A stretch of DNA of 26,973 nt from RGIG4079 sp045576735 (GCA_045576735.1 JAZNGZ010000024.1:1-26973), one strand, 5' to 3'. Numbered from the stretch's first letter, positions 16,191 to 24,670 are shown. Notes: generated from the letters alone by a model not told the origin. Translations and numbers: made by a program.

Positions 16191-16889
16191 ATGGCAAAAA
16201 CGAATGTATGGCTATCGGTATCAGACCTCATGACCGGGCTAATGATTATATTCCTATTCATTGCGATTGCTTATATCATGAGGGTAAAAGATAATCAATC
16301 GGTATTATCAGAATTTGTCGAAAACAAGAAAGAGTTACACGACAAACTCGAAAACCAATTTGAGCAAGAAATTAAAGACGGTGAACTGTCAATAAAAGGT
16401 GACCTCTCACTACGCTTTGAGAATGCCGAAACATTATTTCCATCGGGCAGTTGGCAATTAACCGATAGGTTCCAACAAAGTCTATCGGTATTTCTCCCCA
16501 AATATCTCGAGATTCTTCTCAACGACTCACTACGTTATAAGATAAAAGAGATACGAATAGAGGGGCATACCGATGACGTGGCTGCGCCACAACTTCATCC
16601 CGACCCCTATATGGCAAATCTTATTCTTTCGCAACGCCGAGCATTAAGCGTAATGGAGTATATAAGAAGTATTCCGGAGTTCCAGAAATATAACGAGGAA
16701 GAGAAAAAACTCCTTGAATATTGGTTCACTGCAAATGGTTTTTCGTATGGTCGCGCCTTGGATAAGAATAATGATTTTGCCTTAGCCACAGGCGACTCAA
16801 TAGTGCGCAATAAATCCCGACGTGTGGAATTTAGAATAATCACATCGGGCGAAGAGGTATTGGAAAACTTTGTAAAAGAAAATAAATAG
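16191..16889 (+). CDS. MotB/OmpA-like peptidoglycan-binding partner (ZorB-like)
   Basis: 232 residues. One N-terminal membrane segment (about 12-30, DLMTGLMIIFLFIAIAYIM) starts with Asp12 in the SDLMTGLM context, matching the proton-accepting Asp of MotB and ZorB. After a charged linker (35-70) comes an OmpA-like domain with IEGHTDD (123-129), LSQRRALSVMEYI (146-158) and SRRVEFRI (209-216), the usual peptidoglycan-binding residues. Together with the preceding channel gene it would form a cell-wall-anchored, ion-driven inner-membrane complex. Unlike TolR or ExbD it carries its own OmpA domain. The gene ends two bases before the next ATG, so the operon continues into the Sel1 gene. Confidence 0.87.
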   Translation: MAKTNVWLSVSDLMTGLMIIFLFIAIAYIMRVKDNQSVLSEFVENKKELHDKLENQFEQEIKDGELSIKGDLSLRFENAETLFPSGSWQLTDRFQQSLSVFLPKYLEILLNDSLRYKIKEIRIEGHTDDVAAPQLHPDPYMANLILSQRRALSVMEYIRSIPEFQKYNEEEKKLLEYWFTANGFSYGRALDKNNDFALATGDSIVRNKSRRVEFRIITSGEEVLENFVKENK

Positions 16890-16891
16890 CT

Positions 16892-19723
16892 ATGAAAAAC
16901 GGATTTAACAACGAAAACGTCCATGCCCTTTTGGCTATTATTGACGATGTGTCAATTAGCGAATATAATGGCGACAACGTCACTGCAAGCATAGATTTTG
17001 CTCAGTTCTTACATAAGAAGGGCATCAACTCCAACATCGTTAAAAGAATAAATATATATGGCAATCAACCATTTAGAAATGACCTATATATTCTAGAGAA
17101 AGAATATCCCTCTGCCACGATAACCCACATTAAAAAGAGCTGGAATAGCATAACCAAAGAGCAAGATTTAGCTCTTGACAAGCATATTCTCAGTATTCAT
17201 TTTCTACACAATATAGTGCATAATGGAGTGTTTTCGTTTGAAGACATGACATATGTGTTGGAACAGCTCATCACATCGTCGCGACACATTTATAATGTGA
17301 TTACAACCCGCACTGACATGACTGATAAATCTTCATTTATTGTCAAAGCCAACGTGGACTTGAAAGAGATTACATTTAATCCTCCGCCACCTGTAGTAAA
17401 CACTCCACCCCATTGCTTGGAGAAACAAAAATATTTAGAATCAATCAATAAGGCCAACTACAATCCTTTGTACCAAGCATTTCAAGAGATAAGACATGGA
17501 TGTCAACAATGTCCGTTATGCAACAAATATGGTAAAAACCGATTATGTCCGCTATTTCAACATAAAATCGCCCAATATTACAAGGAAGGATTATATGCTC
17601 CTCAAAGCGACATTATCGCTCATCAATATGAATTGAAAGCGGCTCGACAAGAATATAAACCGGCTGAAATCAATGTAGCAACCTATCTAAGCCAGCCACA
17701 TTGCTCGCTAAAAGAAAAAAAACAAGCATTTGATTTATTTGCCAAACATGCCATCTCGGGAGATGTTTTTTGTGCCAAACAGTTAATAACACTTTCGGCC
17801 CAATGCGACGAGATGCCCTCTCATTACGCAATACCATGGATTATGAGATTAGCCAATGAGGGCGACATGGAAATGACACGATTGATATGCGATGTGTTTA
17901 GAGATGGACTATATGGCATGCCTGCCGACCGTAACAGTCACATTCAAATGATGATTATCGGAGCCGAGAAAGGTAACAGAGAATTAATGCTCGAACTGGC
18001 GCAAACCTATTACGAAGGTAAAGAATGGCTAAATGCCCGCTCATGGTATATAAAGCTTAACGAGCCCGATAAATACCAATCTTTAATCGACGAGATAGAC
18101 AAGGCTATTATAAGTGAAAAAAATCTCTCACCACAACAACTCATCGAGGAAGGTAATAAATATTACTATGGCTATGGAGTCGTTGAGGATTTTCATTTGG
18201 CAAAATTATACTATGAAGTTGCCGTGCAACAAGGCGACCCAATGGGTTACGAAGAATTGGCTAAATGCTATAAGGAAGGCAAAGAACTTAAAAAAGACTT
18301 TAATAAATACATTAGTCTCACTACCAAAGCTGCCCGTAAAGGCCAAGCAGCTTCGATGATATACCTTTACCAATATTACACAGAACAAAATGACCTACGC
18401 AACTCTTCATATTGGCATGAATTAGCATTCAAGACCTTGGAAAAAGGTGTAGAATCAAACGACCCTTACTCTCTAAGGATTATGGCCTGGGCCTTATCCT
18501 TAGGTGCAATATTTGATAAAAACGAATCACTCGCATTCACTTATTTCCAATCAGCAGCACTTCTCAACGATATTAAATCGATTTATTACATGGGCAAATG
18601 CTATGAAAAAGGGATAGGTGTAGCGAAAAATCTCACTTTGGCATTTGAATGGTATAATCAAGCCTCTCAAAAAGGGGAACTTGATGCGATATACGAGCTT
18701 GGGAAGTGCTACAAATATGGACATGGCACCACTGAGCAATATAAGGAAGCTTTTCGTTATCTATATATAGCCGCCAACCGCAATCAAATATTGGCACAAT
18801 ATGAACTGGGCGAATGTTTCCATTACGGATATGGCGTGGAGCAAAACAATGCCACAGCCAACAAATGGTATCAAAAAGCGGCAGAGCAAGGATATGACAA
18901 AGCGCAAGAACAATTAGGCTCAAACTATTATTGGGGCAATGGAGTAGAGATAGACTATAATATCGCATTTGAATGGTATTTGAAGGCTTTCAAACAAGGG
19001 AACGAAGATGCAAAATTCCGTGTTGCATATTGCTACGACCAAGGCCAAGGCACACCCGAAGACCCCGCTAAAGCATTCAAGATATATAAGGAATTGGCGC
19101 AAAAGGGTGACTCAGCAGCCCAAAACAATCTGGCCTGCCTATATGGCTCGGGCAGAGGTGTTGACGCTGATAAAGACAAAGCATTTAAGTGGTTCTTGGA
19201 AGCGGCCGAACAAAATGACAGTACAGCACAAAATAATGTGGCATATTACTATTTAGCAGGAATAAGTGTAGAAAAAAATATTGATAAAGCCTTATATTGG
19301 TATATGCAATCGGCAAATAATAATTATTCTCCATCTATGTTTAAACTAGGAAACCTATATAATTATGGCGAAGAAGTAGAACAATCCTACGACATTGCAA
19401 ATCAATGGTATCAAAAAGCCGTTAATTTAGACAATGACAATGCCATGGTGGCACTAGCCAATAATTATAAAAACGGATTTGGAGTGGAAAAAGATTTATC
19501 AAAAGCCCATCGTCTATATTTGCAAGCTGCCGAGAAAGGAAACATTTCAGCGATTAATATTGTCGCAGAAATGTATCAATATGGTGAAGGTGTTGACATA
19601 GACATAAATAATGCAATATATTGGTATCGCAAAGCAGCTAACAAAGGAAACGATTTTGCTAAGAATAAGCTAAGACAACTTGGTGCCAATTGGATTGAAG
19701 ACACCGATACAGAAAATAATTAA
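16892..19723 (+). CDS. Large Sel1-repeat protein with N-terminal Cys4 region
   Basis: 943 residues, cytoplasmic (no signal peptide or membrane segment). Residues 1-160 are an unrecognised alpha/beta domain opening with HALLAIIDDVSISEYNGDN, faintly like a von Willebrand A strand but without a proper MIDAS. A Cys cluster follows at C204, C207, C210 and C219 (CQQCPLC, then LC), probably zinc-binding. From about 410 to 935 come roughly fourteen 36-residue Sel1-like repeats (patterns YYYGYGVVEDFHLAKLYYE, KCYEKGIGVAKNLTLAFEWY, AAEQGYDKAQ), an elongated superhelix used for protein binding. It follows the ZorB-like gene by two bases and precedes the SprT-like gene by 11, so it is a good candidate adaptor or effector of the motor. 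Confidence 0.85.
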   Translation: MKNGFNNENVHALLAIIDDVSISEYNGDNVTASIDFAQFLHKKGINSNIVKRINIYGNQPFRNDLYILEKEYPSATITHIKKSWNSITKEQDLALDKHILSIHFLHNIVHNGVFSFEDMTYVLEQLITSSRHIYNVITTRTDMTDKSSFIVKANVDLKEITFNPPPPVVNTPPHCLEKQKYLESINKANYNPLYQAFQEIRHGCQQCPLCNKYGKNRLCPLFQHKIAQYYKEGLYAPQSDIIAHQYELKAARQEYKPAEINVATYLSQPHCSLKEKKQAFDLFAKHAISGDVFCAKQLITLSAQCDEMPSHYAIPWIMRLANEGDMEMTRLICDVFRDGLYGMPADRNSHIQMMIIGAEKGNRELMLELAQTYYEGKEWLNARSWYIKLNEPDKYQSLIDEIDKAIISEKNLSPQQLIEEGNKYYYGYGVVEDFHLAKLYYEVAVQQGDPMGYEELAKCYKEGKELKKDFNKYISLTTKAARKGQAASMIYLYQYYTEQNDLRNSSYWHELAFKTLEKGVESNDPYSLRIMAWALSLGAIFDKNESLAFTYFQSAALLNDIKSIYYMGKCYEKGIGVAKNLTLAFEWYNQASQKGELDAIYELGKCYKYGHGTTEQYKEAFRYLYIAANRNQILAQYELGECFHYGYGVEQNNATANKWYQKAAEQGYDKAQEQLGSNYYWGNGVEIDYNIAFEWYLKAFKQGNEDAKFRVAYCYDQGQGTPEDPAKAFKIYKELAQKGDSAAQNNLACLYGSGRGVDADKDKAFKWFLEAAEQNDSTAQNNVAYYYLAGISVEKNIDKALYWYMQSANNNYSPSMFKLGNLYNYGEEVEQSYDIANQWYQKAVNLDNDNAMVALANNYKNGFGVEKDLSKAHRLYLQAAEKGNISAINIVAEMYQYGEGVDIDINNAIYWYRKAANKGNDFAKNKLRQLGANWIEDTDTENN

Positions 19724-19734
19724 TACTTTATTTT

Positions 19735-20415
19735 ATGCGACCTACTCTTGAATACATACAACAAAAATATGATTATTTCAATCATTTGATATTTGAAGGT
19801 AAACTCCCTATGCCTATAATAAAACTAACCAACAAGAGAAATAAGATGGGCCTAACAAAAGCTTATCTCAAAAAATTTTCTAATGGGGAAAAATCTTTAG
19901 AGCATTGTACCATTGAGATAAGCACTCTGCTTGATTTACCCGAAGAGGAGTATATCGACACACTAGTTCATGAAATGATTCATTATTACATCATTTATAA
20001 TAATTTGGAAGACGATGGCATGCATGGCACACTTTTCACTTCTATTATGAACAATATTATTGAAAAATATGGGATTAAAATATCTATTGATTATGCCTAT
20101 ACCGAAAATGATTTTGCCTCACTCTCAAAACATCCTCAATATATTTGTATCACACAATTTGAGAATGGAGACTATGGTATTACCAATTCCTCGAAAAATA
20201 AAGTTGCTGAATTGTGGGATTTAATACCTAAACTTTTCCACCCCCAAAAAGTCACTTGGTACCTATCGCACGACCCTCGCTTGAGAAAATATAAAAAGGT
20301 GTCGTCTCCTACCATATATGCTTTTGACCCCTCCTTAATAGACAAATATCTATCCGATGCCATGATTCTAGTCAAGGAAGGGAATGAAATTATTGCAATT
20401 CCACAAACACAATAA
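19735..20415 (+). CDS. SprT-like zinc metallopeptidase
   Basis: 226 residues. Zinc motif HEMIH at 79-83 (His79, Glu80, His83) with a third His ligand at 97 in DDGMHGTLF, the SprT/Spartan pattern; the helical N-terminus with YFNHLIFEGKLP (about 14-25) is also typical. The C-terminal part has no Cys-type zinc ribbon; instead YGITNSSKNKVAELWDL and WYLSHDPRLRKY form an unassigned domain. Spartan-type enzymes cut proteins bound to DNA; bacterial SprT-like proteins are poorly understood and some lie in defence islands. Eleven bases after the Sel1 gene, so co-transcribed with the motor genes. Possible role: effector protease released or activated by the complex. Confidence 0.85.
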   Translation: MRPTLEYIQQKYDYFNHLIFEGKLPMPIIKLTNKRNKMGLTKAYLKKFSNGEKSLEHCTIEISTLLDLPEEEYIDTLVHEMIHYYIIYNNLEDDGMHGTLFTSIMNNIIEKYGIKISIDYAYTENDFASLSKHPQYICITQFENGDYGITNSSKNKVAELWDLIPKLFHPQKVTWYLSHDPRLRKYKKVSSPTIYAFDPSLIDKYLSDAMILVKEGNEIIAIPQTQ

Positions 20416-20438
20416 TGCCTCATTTTCAAGCTCTTACA

Positions 20439-20490
20439 TTTTGGCAACGTTGCTAAAATCGATGAGATATGTTTTTTCGCCGTAATTTTG
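20439..20490 (+). promoter_or_regulatory. Palindrome plus -7 box upstream of the VWA gene
   Basis: A near-perfect 20-bp palindrome (TTTTGGCAACGTTGCTAAAA, 20439-20458, one mismatched pair) is followed 24 bases later by TAATTTTG (20483-20490), a TAnnTTTG box. No clear TTTG at -33, which could mean activator dependence or a different start. It suggests the VWA gene has its own regulated promoter. Confidence 0.45.
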
Positions 20491-20533
20491 TGTCGTAATC
20501 AAAAACATTATTATCATTTTTAATAAATTTATT

Positions 20534-21175
20534 ATGACACGAAAAATTCACAACCTTATCATTCTTGATCGCAGTGGATCTATGAGCTCAATGCAACACG
20601 AAGCAGTGGCAAGTGTAAACGAAACAATAGGCACAATACAAGCATTTATCAAAAACAACCCCGAATCGGAACAAACCATTTCGCTCGTTACATTCTGCAG
20701 CTGCACTCAAAACTATATTTGCGACATGCAACCGGCACACACTGTTGAGCGTCTTAAAGACTCTGACTATCAACCATGTTGCTGCACTCCTCTATACGAC
20801 ACCATAGGCAACTGTTGCACACGTCTTCACAAGTCAATTGAAGGCGAAGATGTGGCAGTGTCGGTAACAATCATCACCGATGGCTATGAAAATGCCTCTT
20901 GCGAGTGGAATCACCAAGCGATAAAAGCCCTTATCGAACGATATAAAAAAGAAGGGTGGCTTTTTGCTTATATCGGAACTGACCACGATGTAGAAAGTGT
21001 GGCTTTTTCTCTATCAATCGACAATAAAATGCGATTTGAAAAGACATCTGCCGGTTTTTATGCAATGTCAGTGAAAGAGTCAGGCGCTCGCGAAAAATGG
21101 ATGAATCGCACTATGGAATTTGATGCTGACCTTTGCGAATGCGCATCTGACTACTTCGACGAAGATGATGAATAA
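20534..21175 (+). CDS. Cys-rich von Willebrand factor A domain protein
   Basis: 213 residues, almost entirely one VWA domain. The metal-binding MIDAS is complete: D12-R-S14-G-S16, Thr85 in CCCTPLYDT and Asp116 in ITDGYEN. Similar stand-alone bacterial VWA proteins occur in tellurite-resistance (TerY-like) and other stress or defence modules, where they bind partner proteins through the metal. It has many cysteines (CSC, CCC, CC, CEC) for its size, unlike its neighbours, suggesting metal or redox sensing. The C-terminal end is acidic (YFDEDDE). It has a probable promoter of its own 118 bases after the SprT-like gene, so it may be a separately controlled part of the same locus. Confidence 0.87.
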   Translation: MTRKIHNLIILDRSGSMSSMQHEAVASVNETIGTIQAFIKNNPESEQTISLVTFCSCTQNYICDMQPAHTVERLKDSDYQPCCCTPLYDTIGNCCTRLHKSIEGEDVAVSVTIITDGYENASCEWNHQAIKALIERYKKEGWLFAYIGTDHDVESVAFSLSIDNKMRFEKTSAGFYAMSVKESGAREKWMNRTMEFDADLCECASDYFDEDDE

Positions 21176-21245
21176 TTGACCATGTATTTCTTTTTTTGAA
21201 AAATAAGCAGTAACTTAGCAGAGTAATCAACAACCCTAGCTAAAC

Positions 21246-22493
21246 ATGAAACTTTTATCTAAAATATATACAAAACTCCCTGTAGGATATATCACTATAT
21301 ATTCGTCACTCAACAATGAGTATATTGAATCAATCCAGTCTGCGTTAAATCAGGTAGGATTAGGTAAATTCAGGACTAAAGTTGTTGAACCTTACAACGA
21401 TGAATCGGCCGACACTATCGTAGCTCGACGATTCAATATTGGAAACATTGGCAAATATTCAGTAGTGATACTAACTGACGTTAGACCCGATATTAGAGGG
21501 GTTGATTACTCTGCTTTTCATCAATTTGCCACAACACTTCTCGATATAACAAGTTTCGATACAAGGCCCGAAGTTGTTATTAATAGTTCTAACTTATTTA
21601 ATGACATTTTCACTAACACCCCTTGTGGGAATCTTGAATCTAGCAAATTCAACTTAAATATAGATAGCAAACCTGAGGAAGTTTGCGAAGAGGAAGTTTT
21701 AGATTGTGGTGCATCGTCATCGGAAGATATTAATGCTGATTACGATTCAACTCCGATATACTATTCAGCATCACCTCAATCCGAATCTAAACTTCTCCCC
21801 AATAAGTCGTCTAAAGGCAACGTATTTCAATCATTTATTGGGCGTCTTCACAACCTTATAACATCACCTGCTCCTTCAGCTTCCAAACCATCAAAAGAGA
21901 AGGACGTTGAACGTACTGAGCAAGAAGATGAAACGGCAGTAAACTCCATCGAACTCGATAAGAAAATGTATCTCGACCGCATTTCGGCAATTGTGCTCGA
22001 CTATGTGCTACAATTTAATGAAATGCCTCCTATAGAACAAATAGAGGAAATATTAAAAGGAAAGCTCACAATCGCAACCGAAACATTGTCGCCTATTGTC
22101 GTGAATAGAGACCTAAAAGTAATTTTACCCGCCTATAACGAGCTTGAAATGCGATTTTCGCCCATTCTACGCACGATATACATCCTATTCCTTTGTCATC
22201 CCGAGGGAATAGTATTGAAACAAATCAGTGATTACCGCCGAGAAATAGATAACATTTATCTTCTTATAAAGCCTGGAGGAGATGATAATCTCATGAAACA
22301 TTCTATTGATGATTTATGTGACCCCACAAGCGATTCTTTCCGCCAAAAATTATCAAAAATTAATCGCATTGTAAGGAACTCTATTGTGAGTCCAAAACTT
22401 TCAGAATCATATATAATCACAGGTGATAGAGGTCAACCCTATCGCATAGGTATAAATAGCAACAAAATCACGTTGCCACAATGTTTAAAATAG
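21246..22493 (+). CDS. Conserved protein of unknown family, two domains joined by a long linker
   Basis: 415 residues; I do not recognise a named family. The N-terminal 120 residues look like an alpha/beta domain (VGYITIYSSLNNEYIESIQS, YSVVILTDVRP). A low-complexity Ser/Glu/Pro-rich linker covers about 140-240. The C-terminal domain (about 250-415) contains RFSPILRTIYILFLCHPEG and ISDYRREIDNIYLLI, a SIDDLCDP segment and SYIITGDRGQPYRIGI; similar segments occur, to my recollection, in other uncharacterised Bacteroidetes proteins and may form a winged-helix-like fold. No signal peptide or membrane segment. A weak TAACTTAG box lies at 21211-21218. It closes the ZorAB-like block and its 3' end overlaps the convergent DUF2752 gene by nine bases. 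Confidence 0.75.
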   Translation: MKLLSKIYTKLPVGYITIYSSLNNEYIESIQSALNQVGLGKFRTKVVEPYNDESADTIVARRFNIGNIGKYSVVILTDVRPDIRGVDYSAFHQFATTLLDITSFDTRPEVVINSSNLFNDIFTNTPCGNLESSKFNLNIDSKPEEVCEEEVLDCGASSSEDINADYDSTPIYYSASPQSESKLLPNKSSKGNVFQSFIGRLHNLITSPAPSASKPSKEKDVERTEQEDETAVNSIELDKKMYLDRISAIVLDYVLQFNEMPPIEQIEEILKGKLTIATETLSPIVVNRDLKVILPAYNELEMRFSPILRTIYILFLCHPEGIVLKQISDYRREIDNIYLLIKPGGDDNLMKHSIDDLCDPTSDSFRQKLSKINRIVRNSIVSPKLSESYIITGDRGQPYRIGINSNKITLPQCLK

Positions 22494-22856
22494 GTTACGC
22501 AACACCCACCAACCTATTATTCCCGAGCTAATTAAATAGATTGCCGGTCGAGAATTAACCACATTATACAATCGTGGCAAGTTGTCACGAAACAAACTGG
22601 CTATCAACATAGTGATGAGTATAGGCATCCCCACTATTATACCTGCATTATAATGCCATGCACCGGCAAAATCGCCATGAAGCAACGCATGAAGCATGCG
22701 CTGTGAGCCACATCCTGCACATTGCCATCCGGTTAATTTATAGAACAGACATTGAGGGAATGGGTGCAACTCAGGGTCATAAGCATAATAGAGCGTGATG
22801 AGAATAAGCACCACTGCTCCCACTACAAACAAGCCTATGCGCGATGGACGCTTCAT
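22485..22856 (-). CDS. DUF2752 membrane protein
   Basis: 123 residues from ATG 22854-22856; a longer in-frame version would reach into the upstream gene. Three membrane segments (IGLFVVGAVVLILITLYYAY, IIVGMPILITMLIASLF, AIYLISSGIIGWWVL). The DUF2752 signature is clear: PFPQCLFYKLTGWQCAGCGSQ with three Cys, then MLHALLHGDFAGAWHYN. Function unknown. The start overlaps the stop of the GYF/CD225 gene (TAATG), so the two are translationally coupled; the pairing recurs in Bacteroidetes. Confidence 0.88.
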   Translation of the reverse strand: MKRPSRIGLFVVGAVVLILITLYYAYDPELHPFPQCLFYKLTGWQCAGCGSQRMLHALLHGDFAGAWHYNAGIIVGMPILITMLIASLFRDNLPRLYNVVNSRPAIYLISSGIIGWWVLRNLF

Positions 22857-23692
22857 TAAACTGAAAACAAGGCAGATAGCAACATCTGCAAAGGTAATGT
22901 TGCCATTCCTATCACAAATGCCAATATAACCCACAAAGCAGCTTTCTCAGAATTATTAATAGCCCCTTCGACATCTCCTCGATTATATTTCGATTCCACA
23001 TTGGCTGCATAAATTATCGCTACGATACCAAATGGCTGACAGCAACACAAAGTGGTTAAAATCGCCCAAACAAGGTAAGTGGGCGGACATTTCACATCGG
23101 GATGAGGGGGCATACCACTTGATTGTGATGCTTGAGGCTGAGGTAGTGACACTTGAGCCACATTTTGTTGCTGAGCCACATAAACCGGAGGAGACATAAC
23201 TTCACTTACAGCCTCTTCCTCTACATCTGAGGCGTTCTCATCAGACTCTGCCTCAATTTGCTCTACATCGGATTCTTCCTCTACATCTGAGATGCTATCA
23301 TCGGACTCTGCCTCAATTTTCTCAATATCGGGCTCTGCCTCTACATCTGAGGCATTCTCATCGGGTTCTTCTTCAATTTGCTCTACATCGGCAACCTGAA
23401 TAATTTCTTCTTTTGAGCCCTCTTGCAACACTTCCTCTTGACTTTCACTATCATCGACTTTTGATTTATTCTCCACATCCTCACATGGATATGGAGGTGG
23501 TATCTCATGAGGCAATTTGGGTGGTTGTGGAGCATAATATATCGGAGCAAGTTCAGGAATTTCACCCGCCGGCATCCACGAAGGCATACCGTCACACCAC
23601 ACAAGTGTTGTTGGCGGAATAGCTTTAATAATCAATTGTTCGGCCGAGTAAGGTCCACTCTTTTCATTATTTAGATAAATCCAATATTTCAT
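22856..23692 (-). CDS. GYF_2 and CD225/dispanin domain membrane protein with acidic repeats
   Basis: 278 residues. Residues 1-50 are a GYF_2 domain (WIYLNNEKSGPYSAEQL, TLVWCDGMPSWMPAGE), which binds proline-rich peptides. A Pro-rich stretch follows (APQPPKLPHEIPPPYP), then an acidic segment with three 20-residue repeats (DVEEESDVEQIEAESDENAS type). The C-terminal 80 residues are a CD225/dispanin membrane domain (CPPTYLVWAILTTLCCCQP, GIVAIIYAANVESKYNRGD) with two hydrophobic segments. Bacterial members are common in Bacteroidetes, often beside TM2 or DUF2752 proteins; their role is not established. Operon with the DUF2752 gene. Confidence 0.9.
   Translation of the reverse strand: MKYWIYLNNEKSGPYSAEQLIIKAIPPTTLVWCDGMPSWMPAGEIPELAPIYYAPQPPKLPHEIPPPYPCEDVENKSKVDDSESQEEVLQEGSKEEIIQVADVEQIEEEPDENASDVEAEPDIEKIEAESDDSISDVEEESDVEQIEAESDENASDVEEEAVSEVMSPPVYVAQQQNVAQVSLPQPQASQSSGMPPHPDVKCPPTYLVWAILTTLCCCQPFGIVAIIYAANVESKYNRGDVEGAINNSEKAALWVILAFVIGMATLPLQMLLSALFSV
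23214..23393 (-). repeat. Three tandem 60-bp repeats inside the GYF/CD225 gene
   Basis: Three in-frame copies of a 60-base unit beginning with TCCTCTACATCTGAG-like sequence encode 20-residue acidic repeats. Copies differ by a few bases each. Such arrays change copy number easily, altering linker length without shifting the frame. Confidence 0.75.
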
Positions 23693-23750
23693 AAGCTCTA
23701 ATATATTAGGTCATTAAAGAAATCATCACAAAACAATTTATAGAAGTTTC

Positions 23751-24635
23751 CTAGAAGAATTTTGTTTCTTTGCCAACAATGTCGCTAAGCAAATTGTTGG
23801 CAAGACGGCTGGCTCCAATGCGGAAATATTCGTTAGAGAGCCATTTTTCACCAAGCACCTCTTTCACAATAGTGTAATATGCTACAGCCTCTTGGGTAGT
23901 GGCGATACCTCCTGCAACCTTAAAGCCCACCATATTACCAGTCTTTTCATGATATTCCTTGATACATTTAGCCATCACATATGCCGCTTCAAGCGACGCT
24001 CCTGGATAACCTTTGCCCGTTGATGTTTTAAGGAAATCGGCGCCCGAATAAAGCGAAAGGATTGATGCCGCTTTGATGTCGGCAGCCGTTTTTAACGCAC
24101 CGGTCTCTAGAATAACCTTCAATCGTGCATCGCGACACACAGCTTTCAATTCGGCAATTTCGTCACACACACTTTCATAGTCGCCATCGTAGTAGTTTCC
24201 AAGGTTAAACACAATATCTATTTCATCGGCACCACCATCGATAGCGAGAGCCGTTTCAGCGATTTTGACCTCTACAAACGACTGAGACGAGGGGAAGCAA
24301 GCCGACACGCATGCAATCTCCACATCACTCACCTCTAATACCGAGCGTACAACCTGAGCGAAACAAGGATACACACATATAGCTGCTACATTTTTCAACT
24401 CGCCATATTCCTCTTCAAAGGCATTGACACACTCCACAAATCGAGCCACCGACTGAGGTGAATCGGTTGAGTTAAGAGTGGTTAAATCTATTGCATTAAA
24501 AAGGAATTTATACACATCTTGGTTCTTGTTTTCGTCCAAATGGTCGGCAAGGAGTTTGGCCACAGCCGTTTTCACCTTTTCATCATCGGCAACCACATTA
24601 CTTGCCGCAATAGTGTCTCTATATTTATCGCTCAT
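23751..24635 (-). CDS. deoC: Deoxyribose-phosphate aldolase
   Basis: 294 residues, the longer form usual in Bacteroidetes. It cleaves 2-deoxyribose 5-phosphate to glyceraldehyde 3-phosphate and acetaldehyde in deoxynucleoside breakdown. The Schiff-base lysine is K203 in DFLKTSTGKG and the second active-site lysine K239 in GFKVAGGI; the acidic partner lies in GADEIDIVFN (about 135-144). All family motifs are intact. A TATCTTTG -7 box overlaps the 3' end of the upstream MazG-like gene, so deoC can be transcribed alone. No other deo genes are in the window. Confidence 0.96.
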   Translation of the reverse strand: MSDKYRDTIAASNVVADDEKVKTAVAKLLADHLDENKNQDVYKFLFNAIDLTTLNSTDSPQSVARFVECVNAFEEEYGELKNVAAICVYPCFAQVVRSVLEVSDVEIACVSACFPSSQSFVEVKIAETALAIDGGADEIDIVFNLGNYYDGDYESVCDEIAELKAVCRDARLKVILETGALKTAADIKAASILSLYSGADFLKTSTGKGYPGASLEAAYVMAKCIKEYHEKTGNMVGFKVAGGIATTQEAVAYYTIVKEVLGEKWLSNEYFRIGASRLANNLLSDIVGKETKFF

Positions 24636-24670
24636 AATATTCTTTATGTTTTGATTTCTTTCCCAAACTA

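Noticed and set aside
15470..16889. Calling the pair a flagellar MotA/MotB stator or a Tol/Exb system
   Set aside because: No flagellar genes; the MotA-like protein is too short for MotA, and the partner carries an OmpA domain that ExbD and TolR lack.
23214..23393. Possible CRISPR-like array (repeats near 60 bp)
   Set aside because: Repeats are contiguous, in frame and coding, with no spacers.
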